This document shows, piece after piece, positions 42,844-50,432 of a stretch of DNA of 64,000 nt. The position numbers and the translations under genes are program-made. Origin of the DNA: Paramoeba atlantica (taxonomy: Eukaryota; Discosea); the NCBI GenBank assembly GCA_977017575.1, contig CDRNVI010000048.1, forward strand, positions 1-64,000, given 5' to 3'. The number at the start of each line of letters is the position of its first letter. Position 1 is the stretch's first letter. The notes below the pieces were generated by a model that saw nothing but the letters and a program-made list of their open reading frames with translations, was not told the DNA's origin and searched no databases.

Positions 42844-44598
42844 TTATGAAATTGCTAAATTATCCAATTGGTGAAGAAACGTCCGAGAAGTGTGAAGTTG
42901 CGTACCACCAAGATAAATTTCGTGATCAAGCTTATTTCTAAGTTCATTTAAGCATTTCATTTCTGAAACAGTAATGCCGCCAACCACAAATATGTACAAC
43001 CGTTGCAACGATTTAGCTTCTTTGTGTGTGAAGTTGTCCCGTTCTTGTATGAATCCTGCATCACCTCTACGAACGTTGTGCACATCTTCTAAACCTTGAC
43101 ATGTGGTTCTCGAAAGGATATCATTTTCTAGAATAGATACACTCGGATACTCAGATTGTGACAAAGTATTGCTCGCTAATTTCTCAACAATGTCGTTTAT
43201 GGCAGGCTGGGCTCTTGAGATAGATTTTCGTTGTATAAAAAGTTCCTGAATAGAATCCTGCTTCTTACTGTACAAAACTGATTTACGTTTCTCCAGAGGA
43301 AATACATGTCCCATATTTTTAATCAAATGTAATGCAGAAGATCCCAGATGGCCAATTTTGACAAATTTCACAAGCTTGGAATGTTCGATGCCATGAACAG
43401 TTGTATATAATAGGATAAGTCGCAACTTTAATTCTGAAGAAACATTCTCGAGACGAAGAATTTTTTTCATTTGTTCTTCCTGCCTGCCGAGGGCCACTTT
43501 GTTTCCCGACTCATCAATCCCTGTCCCCAACATCTGCTGCAAAGCAATGACGTCTTCTAATGGACCTTCTTTAAGAATAGAGCTCAATTTTTGAAGCAAA
43601 TCAATATGCAAAGATATCTGATCGCTCCTTTGTCTTAGTTCTGGCAGAGTATATATGGCATTATTGTGTACTCTGCCTTCATGCGGACTTGTTTCAATCT
43701 TATCCAGCGCATCTGCTTGTTCTCGCAGTGCGATAAATTCTCGGTGAACGTATTGAATTGCTTGCGCAATGTGCATATATCGAACTTTTGTCCATATAGC
43801 ATCATTCTCATCCAGTATCATAGATTTTTGTTTGAAGGTACCATCTCTTCCTTCCAAATTGGTTGTGTACATAAGATCAGAACGAGGCATAAGATCGTAA
43901 AGCAGAGAGGCATATGACATATCGTGCATTAATGGAGTACAAATATCATGCGTGCGGTCTAATACCAAAAAAATGTCAGAAGCGGAACCCGAACTTATAG
44001 ATGTGGAAGCCGGAAGTATCTGATGGAGACAACTCGCAAAAAGCTCAGCATTCGACGATTTCTGGTGGCGAATTTGGGGTCGACTTTTCATCAACTCCAA
44101 AATAGATAAAAGTCTCTCTGCTACGCATCGTGCTGTTTTCCAGTTGTCTGTTAGGAAACATTTTTCAATGTCACTTTGAATGTCAAGATCAAAAACACAT
44201 GGATCCCGAAAACGAAGGTAGCACCCAAACTCTCTCTTTGATGCAATGTGTTCATCAAGCGGCGTCGACTTAAGCGCAGTATGAACCTCAGCGCTAGGGC
44301 GCCCGAGAAATATAAAATGTGCCTTCGCATACATTTTCTTACCAGCAGACCAATCAGCAAGACATCGGGTGACATTTTCCATTACAGGCTCGATAAAATA
44401 GACCACCGGGTATTCAGTTAATGGTTGTCGCACCTTTTGTAAATTTTCAACTAACACAATTCGATACGATAAAAGTGCCGACATAGTAAACATATTTCCT
44501 AACAACCGGCTGCTTTTTTCGTCAAGAACCATAACAATCCATTCACCCTCAAGCTCCTGCAAGTAACTTTCGAAATTTTTTCGAAAGCACGACAGCAT
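42844..44598 (-). CDS. Sec1/Munc18-family vesicle fusion protein
   Basis: From the Met at 44598 the protein has 584 residues, the usual length for SM proteins, which clasp syntaxins and SNARE bundles to drive membrane fusion. It starts MLSCFRKNFESYLQELEGEW, then VMVLDEKSSRLLGN, as SM proteins do (W-x-V-L-V-x-D). It has VYFIEP (about 75), LVLDRTHDICTPLMHDMSY and YDLMPRSDL, then the domain 3 helices (DDxxW-type ENDAIWTKVRYMHIAQAI). It ends in VVGGITVSEM, KLDHEIYLGGTQLHTS and FLHQL. This pattern fits Sec1/Munc18 best, though Vps45 or Sly1 cannot be excluded. The frame stays open upstream to an ATG at 45108, but those 170 residues have no SM similarity. Confidence 0.85.
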   Translation of the reverse strand: MLSCFRKNFESYLQELEGEWIVMVLDEKSSRLLGNMFTMSALLSYRIVLVENLQKVRQPLTEYPVVYFIEPVMENVTRCLADWSAGKKMYAKAHFIFLGRPSAEVHTALKSTPLDEHIASKREFGCYLRFRDPCVFDLDIQSDIEKCFLTDNWKTARCVAERLLSILELMKSRPQIRHQKSSNAELFASCLHQILPASTSISSGSASDIFLVLDRTHDICTPLMHDMSYASLLYDLMPRSDLMYTTNLEGRDGTFKQKSMILDENDAIWTKVRYMHIAQAIQYVHREFIALREQADALDKIETSPHEGRVHNNAIYTLPELRQRSDQISLHIDLLQKLSSILKEGPLEDVIALQQMLGTGIDESGNKVALGRQEEQMKKILRLENVSSELKLRLILLYTTVHGIEHSKLVKFVKIGHLGSSALHLIKNMGHVFPLEKRKSVLYSKKQDSIQELFIQRKSISRAQPAINDIVEKLASNTLSQSEYPSVSILENDILSRTTCQGLEDVHNVRRGDAGFIQERDNFTHKEAKSLQRLYIFVVGGITVSEMKCLNELRNKLDHEIYLGGTQLHTSRTFLHQLDNLAIS

Positions 44599-45208
44599 GA
44601 AAAACAGAGAAATTCGAAAAAAAAAGTACAGGTGAACAGTTTTTCCAATAGGGTCGATACGATTACTTGTCTGGTCAAAGGGTGATTTAAATAATAATAT
44701 TTGAATGGATGAAAGGTTTGGAGACATACAACGCGGGGCATGCTCTAGAGGGTGTGAACGTATCATATGGACTACCCGTAAAATGTTTGGATAAGATACA
44801 AACAGCTTACTGGGAACTCTACGTACGTCCACGGACAGAAGTGTGCCCCCTGCCAAACAAATGACATTTTTTCCCCGGTTTTGCTCCTTTGAGAGATCTC
44901 CCCTGGTACCCCCTGGGTCCGAAAAACATAGTTTCGCTGTCTCATTTTTTGGAACCCTTTTCTCCCTCTGTTTATCTGTCACTAAATCGGAGCTTTGCGG
45001 ATGAATAATGCGCATGAATAAGAGTCCTAAACGTAATGGGCAAATAATGCGACTGAGCACATCGTTTGTAAGATAAAGGGGGATACTGTGTTTCTGTCTT
45101 TTCACCATTTTTCATTCGGTTTCCAATAATCGAGGGTAGAGCGGTAGTTACCACCTTAATAAAATGTAGTATATTGAAAAACCGCATTTAACATTTCGAA
45201 AAAATGAG
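44599..45208. other. Upstream region of the Sec1-like gene
   Basis: Most of it (to 45108) is an open minus-strand extension of the Sec1-like frame, with no SM-family match. It could be a long leader or a lineage-specific N-terminus. At 45128-45151 is AATCGAGGGTAGAGCGGTAGTTAC, an inverted near-copy of the flank of the poly-C repeat near 38049-38072, so mobile DNA reaches this point. Confidence 0.4.
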
Positions 45209-45520
45209 TACTATCCCCGCCTATTTAATAGGTCTACGTGTCACCCCCCCTTTAATAGGGCTATTTTGTCTGGAAGGCCAAAAAAAATTTCAAGGAAAGT
45301 GCCAAAAAATTGTCGAATGCGCCGCGAAGCGGAGGATTTTTTTTCCCGTATCTACCCCAACAACCGAAAGTGTATCAAAAGGGGGTTGTTTCACAACGAT
45401 AAAAAAGGCGCCGCGAAGCGGCGCTAATTTATTAATTTCATATTATTTTCCATGTCCCCCCCCTTTATTAGGGCCTTTTGCCCAAAATCGGAGTCCTATT
45501 AAATAGGGGGGGGGATAGTA
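45209..45520. mobile_element. MITE with poly-C inverted ends and TA duplication
   Basis: The left end (45209-45232) TACTATCCCCGCCTATTTAA and so on, and the right end (45495-45520), are inverted copies of about 25 bp. They differ mainly in the length of the C run and one base. Both are bounded by TA, as in Tc1/mariner-type insertions. The 312-bp body has no gene. An inner hairpin near 45455-45514 again encloses CCAAAATCGG, as in the copy near 38003, and GCGCCGCGAAGCGGCGC forms a small palindrome near 45410-45425. Confidence 0.7.
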
Positions 45521-45621
45521 ATAATCTTTTCACGCACATTCTTAAATTTTCGAAAAATGACATCATCTATATCTAAAAGAATTCTGAAGTTTAGTGAAAA
45601 TAAATTCCTTAGCATCCATAA

Positions 45622-45936
45622 TCATGATCCATTTTTTTTCAACTCTTCAATGTGTCTTTCTATTAAAGAAGGATCTGTCGTTTGATCTGCATTGTATATG
45701 GTGCACGTTACGGCCTTTCCTCCCCCGAAATCAAACGTAAGAGGAAATCCGGTCACATCAGGCTTTATACTCAAACCATCAAAATGACGCACTTGTGTAC
45801 TTGTGATCCAGTATGGGCTCTTGAACAAATGCACCTCGGCAATAACTGATAACTCTTTAGAAGGCTGCTCCGGATATTTTTTACCAGATTTTGCACTGAT
45901 AGCCGTGTACGCAAGTGCAGCTGTGCGTTGTAGCAT
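45622..45936 (-). CDS. Small conserved-looking protein, probably mitochondrial
   Basis: This 104-aa protein is on the strand of its neighbours with an ATG at 45936. The N-terminus (MLQRTAALAYTAISAKSGKK) is basic, lacks acids and suits a mitochondrial presequence. The rest is compact: VIAEVHLFKSPYWITSTQV, HFDGL, FPLTFDFGGGKAVTCTIYNA. The SPYWITSTQ phrase recalls the start of ArdC-type domains (PYWLT-x-x-Q), but this is one short match by eye and I assign no function. Confidence 0.65.
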   Translation of the reverse strand: MLQRTAALAYTAISAKSGKKYPEQPSKELSVIAEVHLFKSPYWITSTQVRHFDGLSIKPDVTGFPLTFDFGGGKAVTCTIYNADQTTDPSLIERHIEELKKNGS

Positions 45937-46207
45937 GGCTATCTAAGTAGAATATGCGCAAAAATCTGTTCTATGTTCACACTTCAGGTAAATTATATCT
46001 ACAACTATAACATCAATAATGCAATCACTAATTTTCAAGATGGTTTCTGTGGACCGTATGAATTGCACAGAACGGAAGCTAATAAACGCAGATGCAATTC
46101 GCCTGAACTAGTTCTTCTAATTTTCTGAGATGTTTTACTTGTACAGTAATCATACATACAGTATAATGTCATTACACCCTTATACAATATGCTCTTATAT
46201 TGTAATG

Positions 46208-46606
46208 TCATTTTTTGATAGGGCAGCACGATTTAGTTATTCTGTGATTCATTGCTTTTGATTTGTTACCTGTGCAATGCTTCTTTTTCCGAAGCTGTCG
46301 GACCCGCTGTGATACGTTTCGGCTGGTTTTTAGCACGTAAAATCTCTGGAATGGAGTCAAAGTGTGTATGCTTGGAAAAATTAACGACCCTGGCATGTGC
46401 TCCGCTATACCACGAGGCAATAGAGGTTTCTTAATTGTGCTTGGTTTGGGATGCGATATATCAAATACAGTATTAATGCTTGATAGAATCCCGTTTGATG
46501 TTGTAAGAAAAACATCAAGAAAGTTTCGGTGCTGAGAAGCAATATTTTTTTGCTTAACCAAGGATGTGATAACGCGACTCCCTCTCAGAATATGTGTTCG
46601 CATCAT
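46208..46606 (-). CDS. Possible small basic protein
   Basis: This is a 132-aa frame in a 920-bp gap between two better genes, on the same strand. It starts MMRTHILRGSRVITSLVKQK and is rich in Lys, Arg and Ser, with a basic tail (RVRQLRKKKHCTGNKSKAMN). The composition suits a mitochondrial presequence and an RNA-binding or ribosomal protein, but I recognise no family. It could be chance. Confidence 0.4.
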   Translation of the reverse strand: MMRTHILRGSRVITSLVKQKNIASQHRNFLDVFLTTSNGILSSINTVFDISHPKPSTIKKPLLPRGIAEHMPGSLIFPSIHTLTPFQRFYVLKTSRNVSQRVRQLRKKKHCTGNKSKAMNHRITKSCCPIKK

Positions 46607-46857
46607 CTATAGTCGAAGTACAGAGGTAGATTTTTGTCGGCAAAATATCTATAGTATTGTGGTAGGTCAATTGTAGTACTAACAAAAAAATTCATTCATT
46701 TACAAAAGAAAAAGGTACTTTAAAAACGATTGTCCGACTTCAAGGGAGAAAGGTGAAATCACGTAAGCTAAACTTCCTGAAGTGCGAAAAAAAAAACTGG
46801 TAAGAGCATTACTTGTAGTATGGCGAAAGATTGGTATTCTACAATGTGTATCTGGCA

Positions 46858-47481
46858 CTATGTATTTCCAATGCAATCAGGAAACATCAAGAGGGAATGT
46901 GCTTCTCTCTGCAATGCATCTATACTCTCAATGGAAGGCGCTGTATCAGTATAGGTTCTAAGAATATCGAACAAATATTGCACGTCACGATCTATATCAC
47001 ACTGTTTGGTGTTATTTCCTGCAGCTTGTCGGGTGCTCTCAGCTTGGGAAGAATTGAAGCCCTCTTCGAACGGCACAACCCGAATCGGCCTGCGATGCCA
47101 CGCTTCCACAAATTCCTGTTCCAGTTGCTCACGCCGTGAGTTGCTCTCTCTGTCAGCTCGTATTAGTACCTCTTGTCGTTTCTTTTCTTTTCTCTCTCTG
47201 AAATCTAGCAAATCGCGCATCTGTTTGTGGGTGTTCAGTTCCTGACTCACGGAGGTAAGTTTCTTCGTCCTCTCCCTCCGAAGCTCACTGTCGTATTCTT
47301 CACGGGAGGTGCGATCACGTAGCACGGTATATGCTTCCTGTACACGGAAGAATGCCTTAGATGCTCCAAGAGAAGAATCTTTATCCGGATGATAAAGCAA
47401 GGAAGCATGTCTATATGCTTTTTGTATAGCAGCAAAAGTCGACTTGGAATCTACACCAAGAGTCTCATAGTGGGTAGACAT
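46858..47481 (-). CDS. J-domain (DnaJ) protein, type III
   Basis: This 207-aa protein has an N-terminal J domain (residues 4-67: HYETLGVDSKSTFAAIQKAY, LLYHPDKDSSLGA, FFRVQEAYTVLRDRTSREEY). The HPD motif needed to stimulate Hsp70 ATPase is present. It lacks the G/F and zinc regions. A charged coiled-coil segment follows (about 68-125), then a region rich in Ser and Thr with no known domain. It has no signal peptide and is probably cytosolic or nuclear. The client or site of action cannot be told from the sequence. Confidence 0.88.
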   Translation of the reverse strand: MSTHYETLGVDSKSTFAAIQKAYRHASLLYHPDKDSSLGASKAFFRVQEAYTVLRDRTSREEYDSELRRERTKKLTSVSQELNTHKQMRDLLDFRERKEKKRQEVLIRADRESNSRREQLEQEFVEAWHRRPIRVVPFEEGFNSSQAESTRQAAGNNTKQCDIDRDVQYLFDILRTYTDTAPSIESIDALQREAHSLLMFPDCIGNT

Positions 47482-47628
47482 GGCATTCAGAAGATTTTAT
47501 TATATAGAATATAAGATTTTCTATAATCATAAAAGATAGCAAAATGTCACGTCTTATGTTACACAGATGCGATTGTTACACTACTTACACATCAAATTAA
47601 GTGAAGCAAACGTAGCAACGATAGAATC

Positions 47629-48957
47629 CTAATCTTGAAGAAAGGATGGACGATCGAGTTGAGTCCATTTGACTGTGCCACCGGACCCAACGTTTTCTAA
47701 AAATGAGCTAATAATTCTCACAAAAGGATTTTCCTGTACACTAAGTGATTTGGGTTTCAGAGTTGCCCGGTCATGAGACTTTACTTGCAGCAACGCATCC
47801 GTCATCCGCAGTACAGCAATTTTTACCGAACTCTCTTGCCGGGCGCGCCGGAGCGCAATCACGTCACCCTCATTCACAATTACACTCGCAGATCGTATCT
47901 CCCGGAGCCAACGCTCGGGGGAAGTTCCTCGACCTTCCTCGGGGTCCGGACTACAATCGAAAAACAGCATTTCCGAGCGAAATGCGGACAGAGCAGCGCG
48001 AAAGGCCGCCCGGAAGTGTTCCCGCACAACGTCGGTTCCCATGGTGCTGTCCTGGAGATGAATCACACACAAATTCGGGGACGTCCGCCCTGAACGAAGA
48101 CAGTGATACCGAATCCGTGCAGCGGTGAGAGGATTCACACGTAGAGGGTCAAGGCTCGGGGGAGTGGATGTCGGGGAATCTCGGGAGGTTGTGTGACGTT
48201 GTTGTTGTTGTTGGTATTTCTGCCGCTGTTGTTGGCCTCGTGGCTGCTGTTGTCTGCCTCTCCCATGGTTGGTGAAGGAAAACGGCCCACCGCCACCTCC
48301 GCCACCGAATAAACTCGCGAATGGGTTGAATCCACCGGAACCCGAACTGAAGAGGTCTGTAAAAGGGTGAGAGCCCCGGTGGGGGCCGCCCCCAAAGGAG
48401 GTGAATACATACGTGCCGTCCGGTCCAGCTTGGTAGAAACCCCCGCGATTGGGTCGGCTCGCTGATGCCGCGCTTTGCTCAAACTGTTCGCCCAGGAGGT
48501 CGTACTGCTTCCTCTTCTCCGGGTCGGACAACACCGTGTAGGCTTTGTTAATGTCCTTGTACCGCTCCCTGGCGCTGTCATCAGTGTTCTTGTCAGGGTG
48601 GTACTTCCAGGAGAGTTTTTTGTATGCGCGTTTGATTTCTTTTGTATCCGCGTTGCGTGGTACGCCAAGGAGTTGGTAGTAATCGGCAGGGGTGGTGGGC
48701 TTTTGAGGTTGGGATGCTTGCCGGCGCCGAGAGTCACGGGCATGCAGTGAATAAAGAGAGACGGATCGCCATGGGGAAAGTAATGTGTGACCACGAAAAG
48801 AATCCGGTCTTAGATGCAGCGCGTTACGTATCAGTATTTCGAGGTTGCCGCATGGCGCAACCATAGAAAGTAACATTGGCAGAATGAAACATTGAAACCT
48901 CAATTGCGGAACAACCGACCCTCTGTAACTCTTCAACCTTAATGCATTGAGTGTCAT
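47629..48957 (-). CDS. J-domain protein with G/F-rich and Q-rich regions, probably secretory
   Basis: This is a 442-aa protein. Residues about 20-35 are hydrophobic and could act as a signal or anchor; a Met at 28 or 32 is an alternative start. The J domain spans 92-155 with YHPDK at 119-123 ([20 protein letters not shown]). A Gly/Phe-rich region (165-235) and a Gln/Arg-rich stretch (232-255) follow. The C-terminal 160 residues ([26 protein letters not shown]) may be a thioredoxin-like domain as in some ER or membrane J proteins, but I am not sure. The gene is visibly richer in G and C than its neighbours, like the HSP90 genes. Confidence 0.85.
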   Translation of the reverse strand: MTLNALRLKSYRGSVVPQLRFQCFILPMLLSMVAPCGNLEILIRNALHLRPDSFRGHTLLSPWRSVSLYSLHARDSRRRQASQPQKPTTPADYYQLLGVPRNADTKEIKRAYKKLSWKYHPDKNTDDSARERYKDINKAYTVLSDPEKRKQYDLLGEQFEQSAASASRPNRGGFYQAGPDGTYVFTSFGGGPHRGSHPFTDLFSSGSGGFNPFASLFGGGGGGGPFSFTNHGRGRQQQPRGQQQRQKYQQQQQRHTTSRDSPTSTPPSLDPLRVNPLTAARIRYHCLRSGRTSPNLCVIHLQDSTMGTDVVREHFRAAFRAALSAFRSEMLFFDCSPDPEEGRGTSPERWLREIRSASVIVNEGDVIALRRARQESSVKIAVLRMTDALLQVKSHDRATLKPKSLSVQENPFVRIISSFLENVGSGGTVKWTQLDRPSFLQD

Positions 48958-49242
48958 TGAAGTATAAAATAAGTTAGTGTATGAAACTGTGTATGAAGAA
49001 GGGACAAGAAAATGTATTGAAAGAGAGCAAAGGTTATTATCTCATTCAAGGATAGAAAATCTATAAAGAAATATACGAAAAATAGAATCACTTCTATTTT
49101 CTGACCAAGATACAGCTTATACGATGCACTTCCCAACTTTTCCCTCTTATCACGTACTTATCCAACAAATTCCCTTTCAGTGCGTCACTAGTACCTAGTG
49201 GACTACCTCTCGTCGTATCCATTCACTTCAAGTCCAATATGA

Positions 49243-49455
49243 TTATGCCACCGGAAGTTCCTGTGTTCTCTTCGCCCGAAGCGCCGCCTGGGCCTTCGCT
49301 CCTTGGTTGTGCTTCACACTAAATCGGTTGTTTCGTCGCACTGCAGGATACAGACCCCTCATTGAAAATTTCTTGAAAAATCGCGGCTTGTGAATTCCAT
49401 TCCGATGTTGCTTTCGACTCTGGTTGTGATTGGTATGATTCTTAGATTTCGCCAT
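49243..49455 (-). CDS. RPL29: 60S ribosomal protein eL29
   Basis: This 70-aa protein begins MAKSKNHTNHNQSRKQHRNG, the diagnostic N-terminus of eL29, followed by IHKPRFFKKFSMRGLYPAVR and RNNRFSVKHNQ. The length is like yeast eL29 (59 aa) rather than the long animal form. It is a basic protein of the large subunit near the peptidyl-transferase region. On the sense strand an AG-ended pyrimidine tract (TTTGTCTTTTAG) lies about 50 bp upstream of the ATG, compatible with a splice acceptor. Confidence 0.96.
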   Translation of the reverse strand: MAKSKNHTNHNQSRKQHRNGIHKPRFFKKFSMRGLYPAVRRNNRFSVKHNQGAKAQAALRAKRTQELPVA

Positions 49456-49720
49456 GGAAACTATAGGTAATGTAACAATTATTGATAAATTTGAAACTAC
49501 GAATGAGTCTAAAAGACAAACAGCATTTACTAGTACTACTGTATAACGAAAACTAAAAAAAGTCTAAAAATGTGCATGATACGCACAAATCTAAGGAAAA
49601 TGATTTCTTTCTGAAATTTCCATGAAAAGCAACTTCATTTTATGATAAACGACCTTTGGTTTGGATAATGGACATATTCTGCGCAAGCAACTGTATGCGT
49701 CGCACTCAAATACACATGAA

Positions 49721-50197
49721 TTAAGCTGGGGTTAACCCTTGTAGCAGGCCCCCTTTTCCCTGTAGCAGTTGAGGAGATCGATGATTGTAAAAGTCGACGA
49801 ATGAAATTTCACGCGGATTCGAATCTCCATTAGGCTTATCCCATATTCCAGAAGAAAAATTTGTACCGAATTCATCGATGTGCTGTTCCTTAACAGATCT
49901 AGCAAGCCATGTAGGGTCGTTGAATTCTCTCATTTCTCGCAAGTGCTGCACAAGATTCACTTTTCTTAGTTTTGTAATATTTTCAGAAATCGTTATCTTG
50001 CATTGCTGTATATATTCTGAGGGGGAATTCAGTGGTCGCAAGCACGGATAATCTAGCATTCCCACTTTTGTGATGACGCACGGTTGTATTGGTTCTTCAC
50101 TGACGATTTCCGAACGTTGGTTCCCAGCACATCGTTTCGCGGGATCTACTAAATCTATTTCCATTTTAGACATTGAATCATGTTCACAAGAATTCAT
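49721..50197 (-). CDS. SAP30BP/HCNGP-like protein
   Basis: This 158-aa protein contains the HCNGP signature in its second half: an N-terminal helix (QQCKITISENITKLRK), then FNDPTWLARSVKEQHIDEFG and TNFSSGIWDK. In human SAP30BP the same block reads with IDE-x-G-x-N-F and a W/F-D end. SAP30BP/HCNGP is a nuclear protein linked to transcriptional repression and pre-mRNA splicing. This version is much shorter than the human one (about 308 aa) and lacks the long acidic N-terminus. The ATG at 50197 is used; an ATG eight codons on (MSKMEID) is an alternative. Confidence 0.75.
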   Translation of the reverse strand: MNSCEHDSMSKMEIDLVDPAKRCAGNQRSEIVSEEPIQPCVITKVGMLDYPCLRPLNSPSEYIQQCKITISENITKLRKVNLVQHLREMREFNDPTWLARSVKEQHIDEFGTNFSSGIWDKPNGDSNPREISFVDFYNHRSPQLLQGKGGLLQGLTPA

Positions 50198-50432
50198 GGG
50201 TGTTCAATGAATAAATTTTATAGATATCTATGGCACTATACTATACTCCGTGTATAAGCGTTACTAAGATCCGTTCTGAGAATCAAAAATTTACTCACAA
50301 ACTAAGAATTAAAACTAGAAACAGTAAAGTGACAGACTAAGTACATGCATACGAATCCATATCTACCTGTAGAGAAGAGAACTGCATGACTGATTGCTTT
50401 TCGACATATTTCTTTGAAGCCTTATACAAGAC

